From Bacillota bacterium (GTDB taxonomy: Bacteria > Bacillota > Clostridia > Lachnospirales > Lachnospiraceae), in assembly GCA_023439505.1 (NCBI GenBank), contig JAEXNR010000027.1:1-64000 (forward strand): a stretch of DNA of 64,000 bases. The letters run 5' to 3'. The translations under genes were made by a program, and so were the position numbers. Below, in pieces: positions 19,471 to 29,431 of the stretch (its first letter is position 1; the number at the start of each line of letters is the position of its first letter). Under the pieces are notes generated by a model that saw only the letters and a program-made list of their open reading frames with translations, did not search any database and was not told where the DNA came from.

Positions 19471-20529
19471 TTATTTAATTAATACCTCATGGCCGGTTCT
19501 CGCGGACTCATAGATCGCACTTATAATCTCCATGATCCTCAATCCATCCTCTCCAGGGTTCATACTATCCTTCTTTTCTCTTACACAATCGACAAAATGT
19601 TGTATTTCCTCATTAAAATTATTTACAAAGCTATTATCATCCTGTGTGAGAACGGGAAGTGTATTGACCATGTAATTTTCTTTGGTTTCATATAGTTCAA
19701 AGACCGGTTCCATCTGCACTCCTGCTTTATCTCCGAATAGCTGAAGCTGCACCACATCCTCTTTCACATTCAGTACCCAGCTGGTTTCAAAAAATACGGT
19801 CATTCCATTCTCAAACTTAATCATTGCTGCCGCACAATCTTCCACATCATTGTATTCGGAATAATCAGAGGAATTATATTTTGCTATCCCCTTTAATTCC
19901 GGACGAAGACCCAACTTGTGAAAAGTTGAAGCATATACAGAGCTTGCTCTTGGCTTTCCGGAAAGATACCATACGAGATCAATGATATGAACTCCCAGAT
20001 CTATGACAGGGCCTCCTCCACTGCGGGATTGATCCGAAAACCAGCCTCCCGGATTCCCCCATCTTCTCATATAGGAAATCTTAGCGTAATAGATATCCCC
20101 CAGAATTCCTTTGTCTATAAAATCCTTTACAATCTTTGTATTCTGTCCGAATCTTCGCACAAATCCTACCATTAAGAGATGCCCTGTCTTTTGTGCAGCC
20201 TCAATCATTTGCTTTGCTTCTTCTGCATTCATCGCTATGGGCTTCTCGCAAAGGACATCTTTTCCTGCGCTTAGAGAATCGATGCTGATTTGCGCATGAT
20301 AATTGTTCCAGGTGGTAATACTCACAGCCTGTATCTCATCCAGCTTCAACAGCTCTTTATAATCATCAAACACATGGGGAACACCGTATTTTTGTGCAAA
20401 CTTTTCTGCCCTCTGGAGATTACAGTCACATACAGCAACAACCTTAACCCCTTCCAGTCTCAGATATCCTTCCATATGATAGGCACTGATACTGCCGGTA
20501 CCGATAATTCCAACATGAACCGTCTTCAT
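19471..20529 (-). CDS. Gfo/Idh/MocA-family oxidoreductase
   Basis: A 352-residue sugar dehydrogenase. The Rossmann motif is VGIIGTGSISAYH, the cofactor strand ends VVAVCD, and the family lysine is in DVLCEKPIAMN. The substrate domain contains GGPVIDLGVHIIDLVWYL, with the Asp and His typical of the family active site. GAAGGAGA lies before the ATG. It is the second gene of the likely operon that starts with the sensor kinase and is followed 14 bases later by the GH20 gene. Some family members are NAD-dependent glycosidases (GH109, N-acetylgalactosaminidase), so hydrolysis rather than net oxidation is a fair alternative in this glycan context. I cannot decide from sequence. Confidence 0.88.
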   Translation of the reverse strand: MKTVHVGIIGTGSISAYHMEGYLRLEGVKVVAVCDCNLQRAEKFAQKYGVPHVFDDYKELLKLDEIQAVSITTWNNYHAQISIDSLSAGKDVLCEKPIAMNAEEAKQMIEAAQKTGHLLMVGFVRRFGQNTKIVKDFIDKGILGDIYYAKISYMRRWGNPGGWFSDQSRSGGGPVIDLGVHIIDLVWYLSGKPRASSVYASTFHKLGLRPELKGIAKYNSSDYSEYNDVEDCAAAMIKFENGMTVFFETSWVLNVKEDVVQLQLFGDKAGVQMEPVFELYETKENYMVNTLPVLTQDDNSFVNNFNEEIQHFVDCVREKKDSMNPGEDGLRIMEIISAIYESARTGHEVLIK

Positions 20530-20675
20530 CTCTCAATCTCCTTCATTCATAATAGCCTTATTATATCAAAAGATCTAATTGACAAATATGTCCTTGTAAT
20601 CGTTCCCTATGTTCATTTCATCGTAAATTCCACTCCGGTTTTCAGACAGCGCTCTATGCCCCATCTTCCTGTACT

Positions 20676-22433
20676 TTACTCCCTCATCGGTATGTACAGG
20701 ATAATCTCTGTCCCGTCTTTGGGCTTACTGTTAAGAATTATTTTGCAATCTTCCTTATAAATCAGCTGAAGCCGGTATATTACATTCTCAAACCCTATGC
20801 TATCTGTCTTCCTAACGACTGTTTTATCAATAATACTTTGTAAATAAGAACGCTTCTCTTCCTCCATGCCTGATCCGTCATCCTTCACCCACAGCTTTAG
20901 TTGACCTGCCTCAGTAAAACAGCCACCCAAATAAAGATTTCCCATTCTATCCATATTGTCAAATCCATGATTAATTGCATTTTCTATTAATGGCTGCAGA
21001 AGCATTTTGGGTATCACCTGCTCCCCTATATCATTCTTAAACTCATAATGCACCTCGAAGGAATAAGAAAATCTAACCTGTTGTATATGAATATAGGACT
21101 TGACAATCTTAAGCTCTTCTGATAAAGGCACCATATCGCTTCCCTTCACACTGTATTTGAATATTTTTGACAAGCTTTTAATCATGACTGCTGTTTTAGA
21201 GGCACTTTCTTCATATGACATGCCAAGAATAACCTCCAGCGTATTAAATAAAAAATGCGGATTAATCTGAGCCTTCAAATATAAAAGCTCTGCCTGCTTC
21301 TTCTGCAGCTTTGTTTCCATCAGAAGTCCATTGGTATGAATCAAATGACTGGTCAGCAATTTAATCTCATGTAACATATTATTAAATTGTGAGGAAATGT
21401 CCACGATCTCCTTATAGCCATATAATTCAACCCTTTTGGTCAAAGAATCTTTGTCCTCTTTATTTACCTGATTCATAAATATCCCGAGTTTTTTTAGTGG
21501 GGTAACGATGATATGATTGACGGCCATAAGAACAACCATCACCAAGGCCAACGCAATAATTAATAGTGTATAGGTTACTTTCCCAATCCAGTTAATACTG
21601 TTCATAATATTGACTTTTGGTGTAATACTCAGCGCATACGCATCAATGGAATTAATATAATTAAAATTAATAATATAGGATATGTTATCTATTACCATTT
21701 CCTGTTGTTCGATTTTCTTAAGCAATTGAATTTTTTTCAAAATTTTTTGCATGTCCTTGCCGACTTCTGCCTGATTGGAAGTACAAATCCTATAGTTTTT
21801 ATCCAAAAGAAATAATCCCGTATCATAATTATCTTTGAAATCATTAATACCAAGCACCTTCATATCAACAATTAGAGTTGCCCGCCCCGCAATTTTACGC
21901 TCCGTAATATTCCAAATATCATACAAGGTAGTGGATAGTAAAAACACAGGCTGTCCAACTCCCGGATAGGATAAATCGACAATTAAGTCATAATCGTTCA
22001 TTGGTTTATCAGATACCTCCCGCAATGCCCGGTATACATTTTCCGTTTTTCCGTTGGAATAATAACATACCCCGGTATATCCTTCAAAAATAAATTCTCG
22101 AATATTTTTTTCTACTTTTGTGATATTCAGACTCTGATTATCCAGTTCCTTCAGTTCATCATATTTTCTGCTGTTATTATCCTCAACAATAAATTGAAAT
22201 ACCGATCGGTTATAGCCTGCCATATTCAATAGATTTTCAAGCTGTTCGGCTTTATTATCAATATTTTGCTGTATCTGATTAAACACCGTACAAGTATAAT
22301 CGATATTGGATTTAATAATGGATTTAGTAATAAAGTAATAGGATAACATAAAAATCGTGGATACGATGATAATCAGAAAGAATGCAAAAAGATACAGGTG
22401 ATAAACAATCGGAATTTTACTTATTTTTTTCAT
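20676..22433 (-). CDS. YesM/LytS-type sensor histidine kinase
   Basis: A membrane sensor kinase of about 585 residues. The ATG at 22433 follows GGAGG at five bases. Domains in order: membrane segment 1 (about 10-32), an extracytoplasmic sensor of about 240 residues, membrane segment 2 (TLLIIALALVMVVLMAV), HAMP, then the His_kinase domain with the phospho-acceptor in INPHFLFNTLEVI, and an HATPase with LLQPLIENAINHGF and DDGSGM. Kinases of this kind usually pair with an AraC-type YesN response regulator and control sugar operons. None is adjacent; the only one in the window is at 39987-40766. The gene has its own promoter just after the importer terminator and heads the glycan operon. Confidence 0.93.
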   Translation of the reverse strand: MKKISKIPIVYHLYLFAFFLIIIVSTIFMLSYYFITKSIIKSNIDYTCTVFNQIQQNIDNKAEQLENLLNMAGYNRSVFQFIVEDNNSRKYDELKELDNQSLNITKVEKNIREFIFEGYTGVCYYSNGKTENVYRALREVSDKPMNDYDLIVDLSYPGVGQPVFLLSTTLYDIWNITERKIAGRATLIVDMKVLGINDFKDNYDTGLFLLDKNYRICTSNQAEVGKDMQKILKKIQLLKKIEQQEMVIDNISYIINFNYINSIDAYALSITPKVNIMNSINWIGKVTYTLLIIALALVMVVLMAVNHIIVTPLKKLGIFMNQVNKEDKDSLTKRVELYGYKEIVDISSQFNNMLHEIKLLTSHLIHTNGLLMETKLQKKQAELLYLKAQINPHFLFNTLEVILGMSYEESASKTAVMIKSLSKIFKYSVKGSDMVPLSEELKIVKSYIHIQQVRFSYSFEVHYEFKNDIGEQVIPKMLLQPLIENAINHGFDNMDRMGNLYLGGCFTEAGQLKLWVKDDGSGMEEEKRSYLQSIIDKTVVRKTDSIGFENVIYRLQLIYKEDCKIILNSKPKDGTEIILYIPMRE

Positions 22434-22472
22434 AACATCCTCCATATATTGTATTAACAATCGTTCTAATCA

Positions 22473-22502
22473 ATTATACCACTTTTGCTTTCCTTTCGAC
22501 AA
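22473..22502 (-). promoter_or_regulatory. Predicted promoter of the sensor-kinase/glycan operon
   Basis: On the minus strand TTGTCG, an 18-base spacer and an extended -10 (TGGTATAAT) stand about 40 bases ahead of the kinase ATG. The -35 box touches the T-run of the importer terminator, so the operon restarts directly behind it. A small ATTGT-N4-ACAAT inverted repeat lies between the -10 and the start codon. Confidence 0.6.
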
Positions 22503-22544
22503 AAAAACAGAAGGGACCTTACATCAACGGGTGCCCCTCCTGTT
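22501..22544 (-). terminator. Rho-independent terminator of the ABC importer operon
   Basis: Read on the minus strand, AACAGGAGGG and CCCTTCTGTT pair over 10 bp with one G-U, and a run of seven T follows. It lies 34 bases after the solute-binding protein stop. Confidence 0.85.
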
Positions 22545-22577
22545 TATCTGACTACTTTACTTCTTATTTATTCTGTT

Positions 22578-24257
22578 TTAATTACGGCCTGCTGCTTTAT
22601 ACAGATCGTTTTCCTCTTTAATTACCTTATCATAACCGGCCTTTAATAACGTATTAACCATATTCTGCCATGCAGTATCAATATCCTCTGCCGTCATTAG
22701 ATCATTAATATATTTCATAAAATCCTGACCGGCAACATCATAGGCCGCAGTGTCCTTAAGTACAATACCATTTCCATTTGGCAGTCTGGTTGCAACAGCT
22801 CCTCTTGCGATCTGATTATTATAGTAATCCGTGTTCATTTTCTTTATTTCATCTGAGAAAGAAGGATTGCTGGAGTTGCGGAAACTGGACCAGTTTGCCA
22901 GAGTCGCAAGACCGGAAACAGGATATTTCTCTGCGATACTCTTAATGCTTCCGTCTTCCTTCTTGGTATCGATTAATGTGACGTTACCATCGCCATCCAT
23001 TGTATAATCGGTTCCTTCCATGCCCAGGGTAAGCAGTCTGTTGCCTTCCTCACTTAACAGAAAGTCCATCAATGCAAGGCATCTTTCCGCCTTAGCATCA
23101 CTAACTTTGGAGCTTAAATAAGTCTCGGACCAGCAGCTGTTTGCCTGAGGATACGTAATTTCTCCCTTATCATTTGCAAACAATGGAAGGAATTCGATAA
23201 TATCACTGAGCTTTTTATCAGGCATTGACTTTTCAAAGTTCTGTTCGAATATCTTAAGTGCTGCCAATTCAGGGCCGGAATGTGCATAAGCACCGGCTTT
23301 GCCATTCTGAAACTTATCACGGCCTTCTTCACCCTTGATGATAATATAATCAGGATCCATAACACCTGCATCATAGATCTTCTTTAATGCTTTCACGCCA
23401 TTTAAAAACTCCTCACTCATCCATACCGGCTGAAGGCTTCCGTCCTCGGCATATACCCATCTGAAACCATTAATACCGGCAGGACAGGTACCTGTAAATA
23501 AAGTAGACATCCATGCAAAATTATATCCGGTCAAGCCAATGGTATCATTTTTTCCATTTCCATCAGGATCCTCAGTCTGGAATTTCTTTAATAAGGAGAT
23601 TAAATCATCCAGGTTATCCGGAACCGTTGTAACACCCACATTATTCATCCAATCTTTTCGGATTGCTACACCATAATCGAGCATCGTATAGGTAGCATCC
23701 TGATAGGTAGGTCTGGGAATCCCGTAATACGCAGGATTTTCTGTATCAGCCGTAACTTTATTAATAGACTGTCCGTATTCGCTGTCAAGCAGTTTCTTGA
23801 CATTGGGATATTGATCTACGTCACTTGGAAGTGCCCTTACAATTCCCTGCTCTGTCCAGTCATCAAATACCGTGGTATAGCCAGCCTCAAATGCTGTCAT
23901 ATCCGGAAGGCTGTTACTGGCAGCCCACAGCTTAATCTTTTCTGTATAATCACCCCAGGTTACCGGGTATGCCTCGATTTCAATATTGAACTTATCTTCA
24001 AGGATTTTTAGCACTGCATCCTTTGACGGATCAGTGATTGCATCCCCTATGTTCCATAACGCTATACTAATCTTCATATGCTCCTTATACGGATTATCAT
24101 CTGTCGCCTGATTGGAATCATTGGCGGAAACATTGCCCTTTCCTTCAGAGGAATCCACTGTGTCATCTTTGCCGGAATTCTTACTGCAGCCAACTACCGA
24201 GAAGCATAATACGCAGCTTAATATCACTGCAACTACTTTTTTAAATTGTCCTTTCAT
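22578..24257 (-). CDS. Sugar ABC transporter solute-binding lipoprotein
   Basis: A 559-residue lipoprotein that captures a sugar outside the membrane for the two permeases encoded upstream. The signal peptide ends in a lipobox (FSVVGC, Cys24), followed by a Ser/Asp/Asn-rich tether. The long two-lobed binding domain (about residues 55-559) fits the CUT1 family 1 binding proteins of the LplA/YtcQ type, which are larger than maltose-binding proteins and often take oligosaccharides. AAAGGAGAG precedes the ATG. Third gene of the importer unit, 99 bases after the second permease, and followed by a strong terminator. No ATPase gene is present; such importers often share an MsmK-like ATPase encoded elsewhere. 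Confidence 0.92.
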   Translation of the reverse strand: MKGQFKKVVAVILSCVLCFSVVGCSKNSGKDDTVDSSEGKGNVSANDSNQATDDNPYKEHMKISIALWNIGDAITDPSKDAVLKILEDKFNIEIEAYPVTWGDYTEKIKLWAASNSLPDMTAFEAGYTTVFDDWTEQGIVRALPSDVDQYPNVKKLLDSEYGQSINKVTADTENPAYYGIPRPTYQDATYTMLDYGVAIRKDWMNNVGVTTVPDNLDDLISLLKKFQTEDPDGNGKNDTIGLTGYNFAWMSTLFTGTCPAGINGFRWVYAEDGSLQPVWMSEEFLNGVKALKKIYDAGVMDPDYIIIKGEEGRDKFQNGKAGAYAHSGPELAALKIFEQNFEKSMPDKKLSDIIEFLPLFANDKGEITYPQANSCWSETYLSSKVSDAKAERCLALMDFLLSEEGNRLLTLGMEGTDYTMDGDGNVTLIDTKKEDGSIKSIAEKYPVSGLATLANWSSFRNSSNPSFSDEIKKMNTDYYNNQIARGAVATRLPNGNGIVLKDTAAYDVAGQDFMKYINDLMTAEDIDTAWQNMVNTLLKAGYDKVIKEENDLYKAAGRN

Positions 24258-24356
24258 AATTCTCTCCTTTTCATTAATTTATATTACAAAACCGGTATTG
24301 TTGATTGAATGGAATTATATCATACCATGTTCTGCATTATTTTGATTTAAAAACGA

Positions 24357-25253
24357 TTACCCTTTTACTCCGCCAAGCATGATTCCTTTGGTGAAATATT
24401 TCTGAACAAACGGATATACGACCAGAATCGGAACGGTTGCTATGGTTACAATTGCCATCTGCAGGGAAAGGGAATAAATTTGCTTATTGGTACTGGCGAC
24501 CGTTGCTGCCGTTCCTGTCAGGGTATTCGTGGTATCCAGTAAAATACCTCGAAGTAAAAGCTGCAGAGGATACTTATTCGTATCAATAATGTTAAGCATT
24601 GCACTGTAATATTCATTCCACTTACTCACTGCGAAAAATAAGGCGATTGTTGCAACAATGGGCTTGGACATTGGAAGAATGATCCGAAACAAAATTACCA
24701 TATCGTTGGCACCGTCTATTTTGGCCGATTCCTCAATACTGGCCGGCAGCTCTTCGATAAAATTCTTAATCAAAATGATATAAAACGGAGCCAAAAGAGA
24801 GGGCCATATCATACACCATATGCTGTTGCCAAGTCCCAACTGCTGAACCACCAGATACCCCGGTATCATGCCTCCGCCAAAGAACATGGTAAAAATCATA
24901 ATATTAAATAACGCCTTGCTTCCGGGAACCTCCTTCTTCGTTAACGGATAGGCGGCTGCAACAGAAAATACTACTCCCAGAAAAGTTCCCACCACCGTAA
25001 TAAATACTGTGATAAGTACGGATCCCCAAAATTGAGAATTTTCCAGTACAAGTTTATATGCCGAGGTATCAAATATCTTCGGCCAGATGTAAAGTGTCTG
25101 GGAATGTAATGTCTCGTAATCCGAAAATGATACGATTACCATGTAATAAAACGGAAACGCCATAATTAAAGCCAGTAATCCCATCAGAATATATAAAAAT
25201 ACATCAAAAATTGTTACTTTTTGTATTACACCGTTCTTTTTCCTTTTCCTCAT
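24357..25253 (-). CDS. Carbohydrate ABC transporter permease (MalG/LplC type)
   Basis: A 298-residue inner-membrane permease with six predicted membrane segments, the first in FDVFLYILMGLLALIMAFPFYY. The cytoplasmic EAA loop that contacts the ATPase reads PASIEESAKIDGAND. Length and motif match the CUT1 C-type permeases (YtcP/LplC). GAGG lies before the ATG. It starts 17 bases after the partner permease and precedes the binding protein. It forms half of the membrane channel for the imported oligosaccharide. Confidence 0.93.
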   Translation of the reverse strand: MRKRKKNGVIQKVTIFDVFLYILMGLLALIMAFPFYYMVIVSFSDYETLHSQTLYIWPKIFDTSAYKLVLENSQFWGSVLITVFITVVGTFLGVVFSVAAAYPLTKKEVPGSKALFNIMIFTMFFGGGMIPGYLVVQQLGLGNSIWCMIWPSLLAPFYIILIKNFIEELPASIEESAKIDGANDMVILFRIILPMSKPIVATIALFFAVSKWNEYYSAMLNIIDTNKYPLQLLLRGILLDTTNTLTGTAATVASTNKQIYSLSLQMAIVTIATVPILVVYPFVQKYFTKGIMLGGVKG

Positions 25254-25270
25254 GCTGATCCTCTTCCCCT

Positions 25271-26245
25271 CTAATAGATTCCTTTACCAGTTGATTTTTT
25301 AACAAATGTGTTAGCAATAATCAGAAGTGCGAAATTAATAACAGATTTAAACAAGCCTATGGCAGTGGTGAATCCGAAGTTGGATCCCTGTTTAAAGCTT
25401 AACCGGTAAATTAACGTATCTATAATATCACTCTGATCCTGAACAGCCGGATTATACATATTAAAAATCTGATCGAAACCTGCATTCATTGTTCCCGCAA
25501 CCTGCAGCACCAATAAAATGGCAATGGTTCCAAGGATGCATGGTAAGGTAATATGCCAGACAAGCCTTCTCCTGTTTGCTCCGTCAATTTTCGCAGCTTC
25601 ATACAGTTCGGGACTAATGCCGGATATGGAGGCCATATAGATGATTGCACTCCATCCCATCTCTTTCCAGTTATCACTAAGATACAGCAAAGGTCGAAAC
25701 ATGTGAGGCGAGGTTAAAATTGTCTGCTTCCCGATTCCTACCATTGCCAGCATCTGATTTACAACACCGGAATCACTAAACAGGTTAAAAAACAACCCGT
25801 AGACAATAATCCATGATATAAAGTGGGGAAACGTAAATATTGTCTGAACGGTTCTCTTATATTTTGAGGAACGAATTTCATTCAGTAATAAGGCCAAAGC
25901 GATTGGAATGGGAAATTCAAATACCAAACGCCCCAGACTTATGATTAATGTGTTTTTAAATGCTGTAAAAAATTGTGGGTTTCTAAAAATATCGATAAAG
26001 TTGCCGAGACCATGATGGTCGGCCCAAGGACTATGAAGTATTCCAAGACCATAACTAAATTTTTTGAATGCAAGAATCACACCATACATCGGGTAATAAC
26101 AGAAAATTAACATATATATTAACATCGGAAGGAAAAGAAGATACATATACTTGTTTTTCCATATTTTAACACCTAAGCTGGTTTTATTTTTCATTATGAT
26201 ACTATGATCCACTTCCTGCCTTTCGTTCTTTTTCACATCTTTCAT
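25271..26245 (-). CDS. Carbohydrate ABC transporter permease (MalF/LplB type)
   Basis: A 324-residue permease of the LplB/YteP group and first gene of the importer operon. A polar N-terminus of about 30 residues precedes membrane segments beginning at YLLFLPMLIYMLIFCYYP. The EAA loop is SPELYEAAKIDGANRRR. Six membrane segments are predicted. It faces the divergent beta-propeller gene across about 230 bases that should contain both promoters. GGGGG lies about 9 bases ahead of the ATG. Confidence 0.93.
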   Translation of the reverse strand: MKDVKKNERQEVDHSIIMKNKTSLGVKIWKNKYMYLLFLPMLIYMLIFCYYPMYGVILAFKKFSYGLGILHSPWADHHGLGNFIDIFRNPQFFTAFKNTLIISLGRLVFEFPIPIALALLLNEIRSSKYKRTVQTIFTFPHFISWIIVYGLFFNLFSDSGVVNQMLAMVGIGKQTILTSPHMFRPLLYLSDNWKEMGWSAIIYMASISGISPELYEAAKIDGANRRRLVWHITLPCILGTIAILLVLQVAGTMNAGFDQIFNMYNPAVQDQSDIIDTLIYRLSFKQGSNFGFTTAIGLFKSVINFALLIIANTFVKKSTGKGIY

Positions 26246-26386
26246 CTAAGTGTCCCCCTGTCTTTGCTCTTTCAACTATTACAAAAATGATACCATTTTA
26301 CATATCCGTCCGGTATGGATATACCTTATGTCATTGTGTACATATCTTATATGGTTTCAGAATAAATCAACATAAAGATAGAATAA

Positions 26387-26416
26387 TTGTTGAATTTACC
26401 CTATGTTTTATATATT
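26387..26416 (+). promoter_or_regulatory. Predicted promoter of the beta-propeller gene
   Basis: TTGTTG, an 18-base spacer and TATATT lie about 60 bases ahead of the chosen ATG at 26479. An overlapping reading (TTGAAT, 17 bases, TATTTT) is equally possible. This AT-rich region also separates the gene from the divergent importer operon, whose own promoter I could not place with confidence. Confidence 0.45.
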
Positions 26417-26478
26417 TTATAAAGGAAGACAAAGCCGAAGCCCTGAAATCCGGGGTTTTTGGCAGAATGGAGTTCAAT

Positions 26479-28347
26479 ATGAAAAGCATTGTATTAGCCA
26501 GTCCATGCAGGAATTTCTGTATCTTAGGAGCAGATGTTATTCCAATAGACCCCAGAGATGGTACTGAAAAATATGCCATCACAACTTATGTAGCCGGAGG
26601 TATCGGTAAGCTCATCCTCATTGATACCCATTCCTTCACAAGCGAATGCTATGATTTTCCCAGTGACGAGGGAGCATGGGCTGTCATGTATTTGAAGGAT
26701 TTCGACAAAATAATTCTTGGTACCTGTGCCACGAGAGGAACGTTACATCGCTTTGATTTAAAAACCAGAACATTTGATGTGTCATTACGGGTTGAAACCG
26801 AAACCTACCTTTGGAACTTTGCCAGAGCAAAGGATGGTAATCTTTATGCCAGCACATTTCCGGGATGCAATCTACTAAAGTATGACCCGGTAAAACATAC
26901 CTTACAGACGGCCTGCCGTGTGGGCTTAGTTGAAGGTAATCTCTATTCCCGCTCTACCTATACGAATGCAGATGGTAATATCCTGGTGAATGCCGGTTAC
27001 AGTATCATACAGGCCTTCCATTATAATGTTGATACAGGAAAGCTGACACAGTTCGGAGAAGCAGGTGATAGTATCTGTAACGTGGGCCCTGATTATATTT
27101 TTGTAAAAAACGGGGAATTATACAAGTTTTATCATCCGGACACCCTGGAATTAATTCTTGATCCATTGACCTTCCAGGACTTATCGGACGCAGCGGATCA
27201 TCCCATCGCTGAAGATTTGCTGGCAAAAATCGCGGAACCTTCTTATTTACAATACTTACCTGATCACTTCGGCAGCCATATCAAAGAATTGGCTGACGGA
27301 AGAATCATTGGAATCAAAGGGCAGGAACTATTTATTCTGGAACATGCAAAGCTATCATTTATCAGAATCCCTGCTCCGGCTCCGGCAACGGGCATAATGA
27401 CCATATCCTCCGCTCAGAATGGGATTCTCTGGGGCTCCTGCGAATTTGGTCAGACCCTGTTTTCTTATGATCCCGTGACAAAACGATATGAAAACACCTC
27501 GGCTGTTGCCAATGCCGGCGGAGAAGTATATGGTATCACTCATATGAATGGTAAACTGTTTCTATCCTCTTATGTGGGCGGTGATCATATCGTATACGAT
27601 CCTTGCGCAGCGTGGAATCAATATGATAATGTGAATCCCAGAACCTTGAAAAGTATTGCCCCGGAAATGGTCCGTCCTCATGGCAAAAGTGTAATCGGAC
27701 CGGATGGTCATGTCTGGACAGGATGGTGTGCCAGCTATGGGGTTTATGGGGGTGGTATTTCCAGAATTAATACCGGCACGTATGAGGTGTCCTCCTGGTT
27801 TAACGTAATTTCTGAACAGGCAATTGAACATATTACAGCCGGGAGGTCCTGGCTTTATGCAATTACCAGCGGGGAAGCCAGCGGACTAAGTGCCAAAAAG
27901 ACCGGATTTTATCTCCTACGTCTTGATACGGATTGTAATATCGTCTGGAGGCGGCAGTTCCCGGAAGGAATTCATTTATCCAGAGTAATTGTTTCCGGAG
28001 CCTATCTCCTGGTAAGCCTCACCGATACCATAAATCGTATCAATAAAATACTTGTTTTCGAGGAAGAAACTCTGTCTGAACTGTCATCGATTACTCTTGG
28101 CTCTTACAAGGGGGAGTATGAGCAAGAGAAGGTGAGCGAATTCATTCCTTATGATTTGACTTCTGTAATTGCCTTTTGCAATAACCGTGCATTCCATATC
28201 CAAATCCCCGACGGCAACATTCTTTCCCAATGCCTAATAGAGGGGATTACACAAACTGCAACTGTGACTCCGGATAAGAAGATTTATTTTGCAATCCGGG
28301 ATAAGCTCTACCAGCTGGAGCTGTCATCCAACCTGGCAACCTATTGA
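26479..28347 (+). CDS. Predicted beta-propeller protein
   Basis: A protein of about 622 residues built from repeated blades with patterns such as LYASTFPGCNLLKYDP, ILWGSCEFGQTLFSYDP and LFLSSYVGGDHIVYDP, typical of WD40/SMP-30/lyase-like beta-propellers. The ATG at 26479 (GGAG six bases upstream) is chosen; the open frame extends to 26287 but that part is AT-rich promoter sequence. No signal peptide is visible, so the protein is probably cytoplasmic. It is transcribed away from the sugar importer and precedes an AraC regulator. It could bind or cleave a sugar or lactone from the neighbouring pathway, but no catalytic motif is recognisable and I assign no enzyme activity. Confidence 0.8.
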   Translation: MKSIVLASPCRNFCILGADVIPIDPRDGTEKYAITTYVAGGIGKLILIDTHSFTSECYDFPSDEGAWAVMYLKDFDKIILGTCATRGTLHRFDLKTRTFDVSLRVETETYLWNFARAKDGNLYASTFPGCNLLKYDPVKHTLQTACRVGLVEGNLYSRSTYTNADGNILVNAGYSIIQAFHYNVDTGKLTQFGEAGDSICNVGPDYIFVKNGELYKFYHPDTLELILDPLTFQDLSDAADHPIAEDLLAKIAEPSYLQYLPDHFGSHIKELADGRIIGIKGQELFILEHAKLSFIRIPAPAPATGIMTISSAQNGILWGSCEFGQTLFSYDPVTKRYENTSAVANAGGEVYGITHMNGKLFLSSYVGGDHIVYDPCAAWNQYDNVNPRTLKSIAPEMVRPHGKSVIGPDGHVWTGWCASYGVYGGGISRINTGTYEVSSWFNVISEQAIEHITAGRSWLYAITSGEASGLSAKKTGFYLLRLDTDCNIVWRRQFPEGIHLSRVIVSGAYLLVSLTDTINRINKILVFEEETLSELSSITLGSYKGEYEQEKVSEFIPYDLTSVIAFCNNRAFHIQIPDGNILSQCLIEGITQTATVTPDKKIYFAIRDKLYQLELSSNLATY

Positions 28348-28370
28348 TACCACTTGACAAATGGATAGGC

Positions 28371-28399
28371 TTGACTTCAAATTTTTCTATGTATATACT
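28371..28399 (+). promoter_or_regulatory. Predicted sigma-A promoter of the AraC regulator
   Basis: TTGACT, a 17-base spacer and TATACT lie just after the beta-propeller stop, placing the transcript start near 28406, about 37 bases before the AraC-family ATG. The regulator can therefore be expressed apart from the propeller gene. Confidence 0.65.
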
Positions 28400-28442
28400 G
28401 GAAACCATAACTAAGGTTCATTAATGAGAAGGATGGTAATTT

Positions 28443-29399
28443 ATGAAGATAAGTGATTTGGACCGTGATCAATATATGGACATACCGATTTACAATATCG
28501 GTACAGGTGATTATTATGATGCTCCTATTTTTATCTGCAAGTACTCGAGCAAAAATTATGCACTTTCTCCGAAACACAGGCATAATGTAATTCAGATTAA
28601 TTATATCTATCATGGTAAGCTCCTCCATCAGGTGAATAACATCAATTTTGAGCTGGTGAAGGGAGATATCTTTGTTATCCCCCCTTATGTGCCCCATCAA
28701 CTGATCGGAATAGATCATTGTGATTATGAGGTAATCGAACTGGAATTCCTTCCTGAATTTGTATTTGGTACAGAACCCAACTCCTACCATGCCATGGAAG
28801 ACGGTACCTCGGTATTTGACTTCTCCTATATACAACCCTTTCTGGTCAGTGAATGTAATGTCCGTCCCAGATTGAATCTCTCCGGTAAAAACTTATTAAA
28901 GGTTGAAGCCCTTCTGGAAGAAATCTTTGATGAATTTACCCAGAAAAGAGACAGCTACTTACTGGCTCTGAAGGCGGATCTATTAAAATTACTCGTAATT
29001 GTAGGCCGAACCTTTCATCAGGAAATATCCCAATCTCAGGAGATTACGCTGTTTAACCGTCATCGCGAGGCAATGATGCAGACCATCCGGTATATAGATG
29101 AACATTATGACGAACAATTCACCATTGAAGAGATCTCCCATCATGCCCTGCTCTCTCAATCCTATTTCAGTTATTTATTTAAGACTTTGACCAATATGAC
29201 CTTTGTTGAATACTTGAATGCCCGTCGGATCAAAAAAGCCATGGAGCTGCTTACGCAATCTGATGAACGGGTTCTGGATATCTGCTTTAGTATCGGTTTT
29301 AATAATGTAAATCACTTTAACCGTACCTTCAAAGCACTTGTTGGGGTCTCTCCCACCCAGTACCGGGCAAGCAACAGGAAAAATCACAAAAAAGAGTGA
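28443..29399 (+). CDS. AraC-family transcriptional regulator with cupin sensor domain
   Basis: A 318-residue one-component regulator. The N-terminal half is a cupin-type sugar-sensing domain (HRHNVIQINYIYHGKLLH, then GDIFVIPPYVPHQL). The C-terminal 100 residues carry two helix-turn-helix motifs: EEISHHALLSQSYFSYLF and VLDICFSIGFNNVNHFNRTF, ending in the family GVSPTQYR. AAGGATGG precedes the ATG. It lies between the sugar importer/glycan operon and the unknown catabolic locus, so either or both are plausible targets. Regulators of this kind usually activate sugar operons when the inducer binds the cupin domain. Confidence 0.92.
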   Translation: MKISDLDRDQYMDIPIYNIGTGDYYDAPIFICKYSSKNYALSPKHRHNVIQINYIYHGKLLHQVNNINFELVKGDIFVIPPYVPHQLIGIDHCDYEVIELEFLPEFVFGTEPNSYHAMEDGTSVFDFSYIQPFLVSECNVRPRLNLSGKNLLKVEALLEEIFDEFTQKRDSYLLALKADLLKLLVIVGRTFHQEISQSQEITLFNRHREAMMQTIRYIDEHYDEQFTIEEISHHALLSQSYFSYLFKTLTNMTFVEYLNARRIKKAMELLTQSDERVLDICFSIGFNNVNHFNRTFKALVGVSPTQYRASNRKNHKKE

Positions 29400-29431
29400 T
29401 CCTTTCCTTGTTAAAAATAATGAAATCTGTA

